Source: Acephala macrosclerotiorum
Lineage: Eukaryota > Ascomycota > Leotiomycetes > Helotiales > Mollisiaceae
Length of the DNA: 64,000 nt
Direction of reading: 5' to 3'
NCBI GenBank assembly: GCA_014904845.1
Contig: MU119273.1
Coordinates: 164,851-228,850, forward strand
A program made the position numbers and the translations under genes. The notes under the pieces are model-generated. The model had not been told where the DNA came from and made no database searches. It saw only the letters and a list, made by a program, of their open reading frames with translations. This document shows, piece by piece, positions 22,498-33,820 of the stretch (position 1 is the stretch's first letter; each line of letters begins with the position of its first letter).

Positions 22498-23706
22498 CTA
22501 TATCGCATGGCACTTGTTCAAGCTCTCAGCTCTCACACTCTCAACCTCCAGATCCGTCTCATCCCCACCATCCTCACCTGCACCTCCGCCCCGCATATCC
22601 CAGCAAGACTTCGATCTCGGGACACCAATATCCGTCCTCGAACTCGGCCAACTCAATCCCCCACAAATCGTCCTCTCCTCCCCCGCCCCCAGCACAACAA
22701 CCTCCGTCCCTTCCCCTCTTTCCGGAAATCCCGGCGTCCTCGGACTAACCACATCCTCAATCTCCTTCCTCCCAAACTTCGTAATCTTAATTCTCCTATT
22801 CGCCACTCCCTTAACAACTTTATCCCCATCATGCGCACTGATCCATACCCTCGCCATCAATTCCTCTGATATCTTCATCCCGGAAGGAGCGCCTGTACAG
22901 ATATTCCCACCTAGGAGCCAGGGGTTTTGTACGCGGTCGAAACAGTGGAGGAGGGCGGTGAGGGGGAGAGCGGCGGAGTGCATTAGGTGAGTTGTTATAA
23001 AGGGTTTTAGGTGGGTGTAGGAGATTCCATGGGGGGCGTGGAGGACTGATAATGAGGAGGGTGAGGAGTGGGTAGGGGTGTGGGAGAGGTAGGATCGTGG
23101 GGAAGCTGGTGGGGTGAAGGGGAATTCGAGGTCGGGGGATTGTGATATGCCGCTGGTGGGAGCTTTGTAGGTTATTGCTACAGCGTTTTTGATGCCTGCG
23201 GTGTCGCCTTCTTTGATGAGGGAGATGGTTACTTCGCCGGGTTCGCCGCGGGGTGTGAGTGCTGAGAGGGGTATTCGGTGGACGTTGGGTGAAGAGGTAT
23301 GTTTGCTGGGTTTCGACCATTCTTTCAATGTGATGACTTGGGAGTCGGGGAAGTGTTTCCAGGACCTTATGAGCTTCGCGGCAGAAGGTTCGGCGATGAT
23401 GAGGAAATTTCCGCCCGCCTTTGGGAGTTTTGTCAGGGTGCCTTTGTGGCAGTGGTCTGATTTTGATTGGGATATGATGATGAGGTTTGGTTCGGGGATT
23501 TCGGTGAGGGAGGAGATACAAGGGGCCTCTTTTATTTTCGAACTCGAGAAGAAGGGGTGGAAGATGTTCGAGGCGCCGGATAGCCAGGGATCAATGACTA
23601 TTGTGAATGTTGTGGATTGACCTGGCGTGGGAGGAAACGGTAGGATTGGTTGGAATGTGAGGAGGAAGGAGGCATCTGCATTCAGATGCTTGACTGTTAA
23701 AGACAT
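22498..23706 (-). CDS. Metallo-beta-lactamase-fold protein with variant metal site
   Basis: Single-exon frame of 402 residues. The N-terminal 100 residues follow the MBL-fold pattern of fungal UlaG-like proteins: VIDPWLSGAS at about 37-46, then a strand LIIISQSKSDHCHKGTL at about 75-91. In canonical enzymes this strand reads HxHxDH; here the first two His are replaced (Gln80 and Lys82) while Asp84 and His85 remain. Later parts include NFLIIAEPSAAKLIRSW and HAPHGISYTHL. The C-terminal ~80 residues are Gly/Ser/Glu-rich and poorly conserved in appearance. The codon third positions are strongly C/T-biased at the 3' end of the gene. It may be a non-hydrolytic or altered-metal member; the reaction is unknown. 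Confidence 0.7.
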   Translation of the reverse strand: MSLTVKHLNADASFLLTFQPILPFPPTPGQSTTFTIVIDPWLSGASNIFHPFFSSSKIKEAPCISSLTEIPEPNLIIISQSKSDHCHKGTLTKLPKAGGNFLIIAEPSAAKLIRSWKHFPDSQVITLKEWSKPSKHTSSPNVHRIPLSALTPRGEPGEVTISLIKEGDTAGIKNAVAITYKAPTSGISQSPDLEFPFTPPASPRSYLSHTPTHSSPSSLSVLHAPHGISYTHLKPFITTHLMHSAALPLTALLHCFDRVQNPWLLGGNICTGAPSGMKISEELMARVWISAHDGDKVVKGVANRRIKITKFGRKEIEDVVSPRTPGFPERGEGTEVVVLGAGEERTICGGLSWPSSRTDIGVPRSKSCWDMRGGGAGEDGGDETDLEVESVRAESLNKCHAI

Positions 23707-26700
23707 GTTGGGTAGTCTGCTGCTCCGGATGTGCCGGATATGGTATTGTAATTCGTGTATTTAGGATATCTCGTAGTCGTAGGGTCTGCTTGAAGTCGTA
23801 TGAAGGAGGGCTTTCATATTCTGGGGTGATGTATATGGGCTCGAAGGAGGTGACCGTCGGTGACTATGAGCTGAGGGTCCTAGGTGAGTGAGGCGACGGA
23901 TTTGAGGCTCGCGATGCAATGTTTTTGAAACAAAATCCCCGTTACCCAGAGCAGTTGCCAAGATAACGAGACCGTCGAGGCATCACTTGGCGACCAAACA
24001 ATCACAGGTCAGCGCGGAATGCTGGATATCAAGAATAGCATGCTTCGAAGAATGGCAGAACGCAAAGGGAAGAAAGGAGGTAGCGTGGGGTTCCCACGAT
24101 CTTGTACTCTCCGATGACAGACGTCAACCAGCAGGGTTTCCTCATGAAGTGGATCTCCTACGGCTGACAGCACCGAAAAGGTTACTCGACGCGGGACCTG
24201 TGCGCCTCCACAAGACCAAGGAAAGTGGTGGAGAATTTGGATGTTTCACTCGTCGTACAGCAAAAGAAGAAAGCAGAAAAGATGTCGCATCTTCTCTTCA
24301 TCTCGGGAACGAGAGACACTACTCTCTTTTTTTTTTTTTATACCGCATTCAGCACGGAGATCTTTGGACACAAAATGCTAACATCGTGAGCCAGAATCGG
24401 TCCTCCTCGGTCGTTGGCGTTGAGGCCCGGCTGAATAGCGAAAAGGATCTTCGACGTCGATCTTTCTGTCTGCAAGGGCGAACCGGTATGCGTAGGCGAG
24501 AGGCGTATGGCTTGGCGTTAAGGCTTGCCAATCAAGTTGCCTTTGGGCCTGAATGCCGGCCACGAAAGCAGCTTTTGGCGACCTCCATCCCTGGATGTGA
24601 TCGAGATCTTCGGTAAATCGATTTTTCAGCTCGGATGGTTTTCTTGTTTTTTTTTTTTTTCCAACAACGCGACCAAGGCCTTGCGACTTTTCGCATTCAT
24701 GCAGTTATATCTTCAAAAAAGCTGAGATTGCGGAGTCACAGTCTCGACTTGCCATTTTATCGAAGATTGAGTTGTTATTTTGAATCTCTCTTCATGTTGT
24801 GGTGGCGTTCGCCGACGGTTTTGCGCCTCGACGTGCAGAAGAGTTCGAGATTGTTCGAGGTGCTGATCTCTTGTCCTTTGTCAAGCGACACGCCGATGCC
24901 GTCAATTGAGTCGCAACATACGAAGCCTTTCTGTATTCCGACATTATTAGACATGATCAAGGACCCAGATGGTGGGAATCTCACGTTTTGGTTCTGTTGT
25001 GCAATCACATGATTCCTCGAGACTGAGCTCGGCCAAAATAGATATCTGCTGAAAACAAGTGCTTGCAACAAGAGTTTTCTCTCGCCCATCCTTTGAATGT
25101 TTGTTTCTCCTAACATTGGAACATCGATCGTTTGCGCGAGTGCTGGTGAACATTGTACGTCAACTAGCTCGTTCAGTACAGAAATTTAAATTTATGAATC
25201 GCAAAGAGAAGTATTGGGGTTTAATCCCTCGCAATTCTTTTTACTCCTTATATACACTTTAAAGTTGGTACATCTAGGTTACTTTATAAGACGAGGGAGT
25301 CAAAAGTACAACCTGACCCGGCACCAAACTACGTACACAGAAAACCAAGTCACAAAAGCCCAACCATTTCTCGTCGTTTCACTCTCTTTACCCTCAACCA
25401 TCACATTCCAGGTTACTCATACAATACGACCCCACGTTTTCGGACTCAATCCGAACATCTCTCTAGGCCTACAATCGAGAACGCTTTCCTAGTTTCCTAG
25501 CTACTACAGCACAATCCTTGGCATGACTCCATCTAGTACTGTCTGTCTGGTCAATTTTAACATCGAAGCATAGCGTTCGGCTCCTCCATGGTGAAGCTTG
25601 CTCTCTCCCAGATTCTATGCAAACGCAGTCTAAAGGCCGGGTTTCAAGAATGGTTATGTCAGTGTGAGATTCAAGGGTGTGGATTCCATTGTTGGAGGGA
25701 ATGGTGAGTTGACATTACTTGTGCTAGTGCAGGAGGTGCGGACAAGGGATGGCGTTAGGGTGGGCAGTGCGGTAGTGGTTGATACTATTGGGAAAGTGGG
25801 GAGTTGGTTAAGAGGGTCGGAGAGGATTGAGGGGGAGGTGCGAGCGTAACTTACTCTACGTTTTGGTCCATTTAACATATTTCTGGGAGATGCCGTCGAC
25901 ATTCTCGTGGATGACATAAGAGGACAGCGAGCAACCTCGCATCAAAAAATGGTTGAATACTTCACTTGAAATTGCAAGCCCTCGAGATTTATGCCCTCTA
26001 CCAGATGATAGCCAACAAGAGTGGTCTCTTCTTTACTTCTTCCCTCTATACTCAAGGGACTGCAGAAATTTGTACAAACATAAATTGCATGTACTGTATG
26101 AAGGCCTGCAGAAACTTGGGCACCTATCGCAACCTGTAAGGCTGACTAAAGAGGTTGCGCGCGTGATCGGCCGGATTCATAAACCTTCCTGCCTGCCTAT
26201 CTTTTCGCGAGACCCCTTCTGGTTTTTCTTTTCTTCTTCCTCTTTCTCACTCATTGGTGTATGTTGCCAGCTTATTCGTGGTAGATGAGACATATAAAAT
26301 TTTCTTGCACCACCCAGAAATTTTCTCTTCATAACCGGACGCTTTCGGCGTTTCTTTCTCAACAGCCCTCCCTCAACAAACTCTCATCTTTCCTATCCTG
26401 TTATGAAAAGGCAGCCAAAATTCGACTTCAGGCACCAAATACCAAGTAAGTGCACTCAGGAAGATATATAACAGTCTCAGGATCCTAGGAAGTCTCATTG
26501 GTCTGACGACAAAGTTCACCTTTCATTGGCTCCAAGTTTTCAAGATCAAGTGAGCTTCAACACAACCTTCCACGCCAAGGACGACGACCACAACTTCCTT
26601 TAGACTTCGTTCTCAGTCAATCTGCCACCCAACATTGTTTACGCCTCAATGTCAACAAGTGTCAGTGCTAAAAGCAAGTGTCGGTCACGTGGTTCTTCTC

Positions 26701-27673
26701 CTTTCATGTGAGTGCGGAGTCTCGATCCTCGGAAGCCGACTCCTTTGGGAACAAAGCTTGGGGTGTGGACGAGTCGGGATGTCCGTCCGAAGGCTGTATT
26801 CACAAAGTGCAGAGGATGAACAGCTTCCCAGAGCTATCCCTCCCTGCTATCTACCTCAGACACGATCGACGATGGCTTCCGGGATGTGTATTTCTTGCAT
26901 TTGAGCGGCCTCTGAACCTGCTTTTCCCAACGACCGCACACTCTCTGTCCTTGCACGGGAAAACCGATTGGGGCGAAACTTGTATCTCAGGTGGAGTTGA
27001 TTGGGCGTGAACGGGCAATGCTGTACCTCGTTCCAATTCCCCACCGAACACTTCGACAGCTCCTCAGCTCCAGATTGGCCGCAGGGAAGTGATGGCGCCC
27101 ATCGCCCATCGCCCACCACCGCATTAATAAGGGCAACAACCACAACCAGCACCAGCACCAACAACCGTGCTTTTCACCGCTTATCCACTGCCGATGTCTC
27201 CCCTCCCACAACCGTCTTGTTTCCATAAACAGAGGGCTCAAATTGCTGTGTGTGGCATCCCCACGCTGAGCTGCCCTTCTCGAGCCTGGTTGATGGTTTC
27301 TGGGTAAAGTCGTCGTTTCGCCACGGACACTGTGCTGTCTAGTGAGCTCCAGCTTCGGCTAGGGCCAGAGCTACTCGACCCCTCCATTCTGAGCATTCCT
27401 CCAGCACTTGATACACCAATTGTATCGCCTTTCAAGGAACAGCTCCAATCTCCAATAGAAGCTCCCACAGAGCACACCCTATTCTTCCCACTATTGATCC
27501 AAACTCACCAAGCTTCATCGTCGTCCTCAAAGTACAGCACAGCATTCGACGAACATGCGCATCGCACCTCTCGTTATCCATATCGCCATCAATTGAGAGC
27601 TCGTTTCCGATTGCGATTACGACCGTATCTAATCACCCCTCAGCTGGGCATGGTGGGGGGTTCAACACTCACG
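23707..27673. other. Long intergenic region (about 4 kb)
   Basis: It holds the MBL gene promoter and probably a long upstream regulatory region and leader of the zinc-protein gene at 27674. T-rich runs near 24329 and 24648 are simple sequence. Longer frames (for example 23987-24616) begin at non-ATG codons and show no domain. I see no RNA gene, transposon or conserved exon. Confidence 0.35.
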
Positions 27674-29211
27674 ATGCCTCCACGCTCCTCTCTCACCTCC
27701 TCCTTCTCCGTTTCGGACGCCAACAATGAAGTTGTGTGTCCATTGCGCAACCAAGATGGCTCCAGCTGTCGCAAACGTTGCCTCGGCGTGAGTCCTACTC
27801 TGCTGCATCTGCTGTGTCCCTCTTGAAGCTCTGCCGCGATGTGCTCGTTCAATCATAGTAACAGCGAATCTGGTGACACAGGAGAAACGGTATCGATCCA
27901 TGCAAGAGCATATAAGACGAGCGCATCCCGAACATTACATTTCCAAGCTCCCTGCAACTGAAGAGAGCTTCCAGCTCATGATCAATACCCCTCCATCCGA
28001 GCGACCTCCTCCACCCACAAGCTCCAATCTTGCTCCACACGGTCTGCACCACCCTCACAACATCTGCGACTTTACTAACGCTCACGAAGGCTACGGCAAC
28101 GACCGACACAGTTACTATGGCGAAGATTCGAGTACTCCCAATACACCAAGGATTCTGGACGATTACACGTCGAGTTCTATGCTGCCAGCCGCTAGCGCCG
28201 CAGCAGCACTCGCACAGCTACACAATCATAAACTCGAAGCAGATTGGGAATCAGAAAATGTTTGTCTTTCCCCCGGGCATAATTTTCCAGATTATTGACA
28301 AAGTTCTAGGACTGGATGTCGGACACTGAAGCACACAAACAAGCTATGCGATCCACCATAGAACTTCCTCCTTTACATTCGAACAACATCGAACCCACCA
28401 GCGACCCATTTTCCCATCTCAATCCACGACGACGAGAACTACTTCCCTCCATAATTTCTACATCTCCTCCTGGTCGCTCATCTACACTTCCACCAATTCA
28501 ACGACATCCAAGCACACATAATCGTCCGAGGAAACAATCCGTTTCCAAACGAGCTCGAGAACCACAACACAAACGACAGAAGTCCCGAGGAGAAAACGCA
28601 CATTTGAGACGAATGAGTTATGATCGGAAAGCCTTTTCAGCTGAACCTTCCAGCGGACTATCAGCTGCATATGGTAAACGATGGGAGGATCTTATAGACG
28701 CCGCAACATCAGCAACAGAAGATGTTGATGAAGATAGAACTCCTGTAAGTACTCATACCGGATATAATTTCTTCTAATCTAATTATTACAGGTCCCTCCC
28801 TCTCCAATATCAGTCAACCGCGCCTCCCTACCCCCTTTCTCAGCATCCCACTTTCAAGGCTATCAAGCTTCCCCTCTCCAACAGGCCCTCACCCCACCAT
28901 CAAATCTCCCCGACGCACCCGAGCCCTTCCCCTCCGTCGAGAGTGGTGAAAGCGGCGACATCTTCAACATCGAATCTCGGGGTCTCTCAGACTCATCACC
29001 TAGCTTCTCATCCCAAAGTATCCAAATCTACTGCGCTGCATGCCAAGGCATCTCCTACCTCAAAGAATCATACGCTTGCACGGAATGCATCTGTGGCATC
29101 TGTCAAGCATGTGTTGATGTTCTGATGGCTGAGCATGGAGCGAGGAGAAAATGTCCTCGTTGCGCTACGATTGGGGGGAGGTTTAAACCTTTTCAATTGG
29201 ATATTAGATGA
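27674..29211 (+). CDS. C2H2-like plus RING-like zinc protein, function unknown
   Basis: Exons are 27674-27787, 27882-28259, 28310-28744 and 28792-29211, all in phase, 448 residues. The N-terminus (MPPRSSLTSSFSVSD) leads into a Cys/His element: VVCPLRNQDGSSCRKRCLG with MQEHIRRAHPEHYI, that is two Cys and two His at finger-like spacing split by intron 1. The middle is Pro/Ser-rich and includes a basic stretch RKQSVSKRAREPQHKRQKSR that could be a nuclear signal. The last ~60 residues carry four Cys pairs (YCAAC, ACTECICGICQAC, KCPRC), a RING-like or treble-clef arrangement. I recognise the arrangement as recurrent in filamentous ascomycetes but know no assigned role. An upstream in-frame extension to 27332 lacks an obvious conserved start, so the ATG at 27674 was chosen. 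Confidence 0.75.
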
Positions 29212-30351
29212 TCTATACTATTTCGGTTCACAACATTGCTTCATAAAGGGAGAGGATAGGGTGCTGGTATCAGGATCGGAGTTGTCTGCTTTGCAAATCT
29301 CTAACATAGACAGGAGTTTGGACACTGGCGTTTTCAAATTTTCTTGGGATACAGGATGGATAATTCCTTTGGGTTGGGATTGCAAATCTGTTATTGGGTT
29401 TTTTTCGGTATAGGTAATAAGGTTCAGGTTTTGAGCATTAGGTTGGGTTTATTTGATGATGCGGATAAGGTGTGTGACTTGCTCGTGGAATTTGATGATA
29501 TTGTGCTCGCATGAAGACTGCTATTTATAGTCGAGATACAATAAAAGTGGTTCAGGTCATGTCTGAGCTTTACTGAGATACAAATTATCTTGTCCTCGCT
29601 TCGGTTCCTCTTTTCGCCTGAGCTATCAACACTGCTTTCCTCCTATTTTCCGTTATTTTATCCCCAACTTTGTCGCTAGTCCTAATCATTTTAGTCCAAG
29701 AGTAGAGGTAGAAGTAATGGTGGCTGGGAAGTTGCCAAAGTTATTCAAATGCCCCAACCCCTCTCGTTTTCTCACTATTGTTGCTCCTGAAGTTCAGGAG
29801 CTGGAGGCTGGCACCGAACGATTCAGCATCTCGCTCATAGCACAGCATCACATGGACAGCGAGGTGGTGGTGTGGTTCCTGAGGTTGAAGTTGGGTGATT
29901 CAATGGCTTTCATCACAAGAGCGCCCGGTCCTCGACCATGTTCGTTTAAGGTAACTTGGTTGGTAGACCTCGTGTCCGAGGCTCGAATTCTTAACGCAGA
30001 GCCTCTCGGGCGAGCTCAGGCAGTACCTATTGACTCGAAAAGCTTGCTTGCCTTTTGATAAGGAGAGATTTTGAGGTCTTCTAAGGCTGGTCTAGAACGA
30101 GAATGCTTGACTTGGATTTTCGTTGCCGAGTCGTATTTGGTGGCTCTTCGTACTTGTTGATCATGTGCTCTTGGCACGCAGAGAAGAGGATGTTTGCTTT
30201 GCAGAAGTGCCAGTCAGTAATCTACCTGTGGTACGGCGGAAGTTGAAGACGGAACGCATACGAAATCGTAGTCGGCGGCATGGTCTGTGAGAAGACTTGA
30301 GTCCTTAGATCGCCGTCTTGTGAATGAGACAAAGGAACAACCATGTCATGT
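29212..30351. other. Intergenic region between convergent genes
   Basis: About 1.1 kb between the zinc-protein gene and the NACHT gene, whose 3' ends face each other. An ORF at 29717-30058 has no recognisable domain. Nothing else was seen. Confidence 0.35.
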
Positions 30352-33346
30352 TCATCGAAGCCTCCGCCTTTTCTTGTTCTTAGGCTTTGACCAGCTTTGG
30401 TTCTTCTCTTTATACGTTGTCTTCTTTTCCTCCAGAAGCTGCAATAGTTCAATTGCGCCCTCTGGAAACTTCTTGCCAAACACATCTCTGATTAATGTCT
30501 TCAGCGAATGGTCTACCCCGCCATTTGACGAATAAGTGACCTGACAGAGATCATCATGGTAATAGCCGTTCATTGGGGTCCAAGCAGGGTTATTGCTTAG
30601 ACAGCAAACGTGAGGGTCTGCACCACATTGTAGCAGGTGCTTGATGGTGCGCTGCCATCGCTCGTATGTCCCCGTGTGTTTCTGACGTAAATGTTTGGGC
30701 ATCGCTGATAAGCCTCTGTGCTCAGAGTGCAAAAAATGCAGAATATACTGCCAGATAGTGAGCCCTTTATATGACTGGTTCGGATTTGCACCGCGGTCAA
30801 CCAATATCTTCAGCGAATGGCTTTTCGGGATATACTTTCCTGGAGACGGTTCTATGTTCCACGTTGACGAGGCAAGAAACAGAAGAGGGGGTTCTTGCTC
30901 TTCTGCCAGCAGACAACTGTTGAGAGCAACTTTTGCATCGACGTAACACGCTAGGTTGTTTTCAACTGCAAAATGTAGAAAGTCCATTCCATGTCCCGAA
31001 GCTTCTTGCCGCATTCGGCGGTCATGAAGTTCTCTTGACTTTGACCAGTGTAGCGAGGTGTGGTCCGGTAAACCCAAAGATATTGCATCAAGGCAATGCA
31101 AGGCACAGGAGTAATGGTGAGACATTACTCGATCGAGCTCTTCCGCCAGTGCAATCTGGACATTGTCAAGACGCTCTAAAATATCAAGAGCATGCATGGC
31201 GAGACCCCAGTTGTAAGGATCCTCTGATCGCCTTTCCTTCAACTCTACAATAGTAGCCATAAGTAATGCTACTTGGGGAGAGGGCTCTGCCCCGGTCGTT
31301 TGCGCCAGTAACTTTTGGAGCACTTCGGGTCGATCCAAGTAGTCTATAACAGTACGATGCAAGTATGTTATGGGTGGAAATGGGATGGTGGCCGCGTTCC
31401 TGGCTGCAGTTGAAGGAACCTCTAGCAATCCCTTGCAAGAGGCTTTCAAGGAAGTCTCCAGTCTCTCATATTGCTTGTAACGCTTGAGAACTTCTTTCAT
31501 CGACTCATCGCTATGTTTTATCTCGGTATCCATCGTGGACTTGAAGTTCACAGTAAGTGCTTGATATAGGTCTGGAATACCGAAAGGTCGATGTTTCATG
31601 GGGCATGTCAGACAAAATCGAACCATTTGAAACATCGCAGAAGCATCTCTTCGATAAATGTTGTCGATACTGTCCAGCATATAACCATACAACATCTCTA
31701 AATCTGTTTGAAGCGCTTCTAGTCGTTCCCTAAGACGGGAGACGTCGTCGCGGTTTGTTAATCCGTTCATGAGTGACTTAACGACAAGCTTAACCCATAG
31801 AAACACCCCACATGCCCTCTGGACGATCTCTTCAATAATATCTGAAGTATTGGTAGGCTCCTCTTCCTGAAGTTGAAGCATCCATTTGTTTTTAGCGAGG
31901 TGGTCCTCCACGTACAACTTGATATCTGGGCGAGTTAAGTCTTGCAACTTTAGCCCTGGCGCATGCTCGAATATATCATCGAACACTGGCCACGGTCGAC
32001 TTGAGATGCAGAGTTTTAGATGGTTGTTCTGAGACGATAGATCTCGGAAGAATGTTGCCAATTCGGCATGATCCCCATCATACTCGTCTAAGCCATCGAG
32101 GAAGAAGCATATCCGGAATCGAGAGCGAGCTTGGTTGATGAGTTCTGCAAAAGCCTTCCGCAATTTGGACAGCGACCAAAGTTGTATATAACGCCCTTCA
32201 CGGTTGTATTCACTGGAAAGTTCATTGTAAACTTTGTCCCACTCGGCAGGAAACGCACTTTGGATCAGATCCCTGTGCTTACTGAGGATCTCATACAGTA
32301 AAGATCGGAATAAGCCTGTTTGTGACCGCTGGTCTACCACACCGGCATTCCAAAAGTAAAACTTCACAAGTTCGAGTGGTAAGTGTGCAGACCAGGTACG
32401 TAAATACTGCATGCTCCGCTGGTCTTCACATATGAGTCTCATCAACGTTGATTTTCCAGAAGCGGCCTTTCCCTGGATCCAATACACACCTTCACCGCGA
32501 CGAAGCCACTTTGTGTAGCTTTGCCACGAGCTATCTGAATGCTCTCGAAAGATCTATTCAAATGTGCGTTGATGAGCTTCCGCAATAGCTTCGTATCGAC
32601 ATTGTATGGTTTTGAAGTGTAGACTCTGTAGTATCTTGTTGTCAACGCGAAGTCGTAGCTTTTCCTCCTCTTCCTCGGAGCGCTGACTCTGCGTTTTTTT
32701 CGTGATGAGAGCGCCCAAATGTACGAGGACCTCTTGGCGGAGGGTAGCGTGGTTTGCAAGAAGATCTTCAATCGTCTTCTGCATCTGACTTTCGAGTAGA
32801 ACGAAGCGCTGGTCTTGCCTCAAAGACAACAGGTCAACCTGTCCTCTGTTTTGAAATTAGCGTAATGTTCAAAGGCGTCTGACGACTCAGAATATATATA
32901 CACCTCATACAGATCAGAACATGCGTTCTGAGATCCTCCTTCAACTCTGCCAGCCTTGTCTTAACTTTCTCGAGCTTCTCCTTCGACCACGCACTCTTCA
33001 GCGCTTGCCGAATGCTCTTCCAACGTCGATGTTTCGACCCATTTGGAATCTTGAGCTTTTCAAGCTCTTGGGTGAGCTCATGTGCAGTACTGAGGCATTC
33101 TTGGGTGATGTCTTTCAAAGCGCTCTCTTCATTGCTCGTGGGGTTACTGGACTGCAATGGGGCCTGTAAACCCTGTGCAAGGTCTTTCAGGCGTTTCGTA
33201 ATAGTCTCCGTTTCGTCATTTTCTAGTAGTGCACCGGTAGTTGAGTGGTAAAGACGCTGCCCTTTGGAGATGATCTTGGTGCTAAAGTCGATAAATTGGA
33301 TCGCGGAGGCAGCGACCGACAACGCCGACAGGGGATCGAGGGGCAT
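30352..33346 (-). pseudogene. NACHT (NLR-like) STAND protein interrupted by one TAG
   Basis: Signal-transduction ATPase of the kind tied to fungal heterokaryon incompatibility and non-self recognition. Exon 1 is 32904-33346; intron 32846-32903 (58 bp); the second exon is 30352-32845. The N-terminal domain starts MPLDPLSALSVAASAIQFID, typical of fungal STAND N-domains, and is followed by a coiled-coil-like charged stretch. The NACHT part has P-loop GKAASGKST (about 273-281) and Walker B FFLDGLDEYDGD (about 395-406). A winged-helix-like region and ankyrin-like pieces (LKILVDRGANPN, IKHLLQCGADPH) follow. One TAG at 32554-32556 (codon 245) interrupts an otherwise open 978-codon frame, at a site that is Trp in relatives (TFEWIFREHS pattern, from memory). 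If translated to the stop it gives a 244-residue N-domain alone. Confidence 0.8.
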
Positions 33347-33820
33347 TGTTCAATGCTTGGCACGAGGATAACTACAACACTGATGAGAATGTGATAGACA
33401 TAGAGTATTCAGGGAACATGTGAAGGAAGAGAATATTCTCGTCAAAATAGAAAGGCTGGTGAATTGTGTCTGTTAGGAAGGTTATTCTGGGCGGTGCCCA
33501 TGAATGCGCCAGGGCGATTGACACTGCCCCCACCATGCGGCCGTACTCGGGCGACACCTGGTTGATGAACATTCACTGAAAATTCTTCCGTAGCCTCGGA
33601 GGCAGTTTTTGTATTGTTAAAGCCATGTCTGGGATGGATCGTGGTCAATATTTTAATGACTGAAAGCTAGCCTGATGAAAAAACAAGACAGGAAGAAGGA
33701 TCAATCCAACAACGCTATTCTTCAAACTCCACGAGAAAAGCTCTTGCCTATCCTACACTCTCTGTCCAGAAGCCAATCAAAAGTATCCATTTTCCCTACT
33801 CCATTCCCGCGACTATTCAT
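33347..33820. other. Spacer
   Basis: About 470 bases holding the NACHT gene promoter and the 3' flank of the FAD oxidase gene. No feature was recognised. Confidence 0.4.

Noticed and set aside
22829..23521. 230-codon His/Pro/Arg-rich frame overlapping the MBL gene on the same strand
   Set aside because: Different frame of the same strand; low-complexity composition from C/T-biased codons of the real gene.
23987..24616. 209-codon open frame on the plus strand
   Set aside because: It begins at TTG rather than ATG and has no recognisable domain or codon pattern.
29717..30058. 113-codon ATG frame
   Set aside because: No domain, no intron-exon logic and no promoter sign; expected by chance in a 1.1-kb gap.
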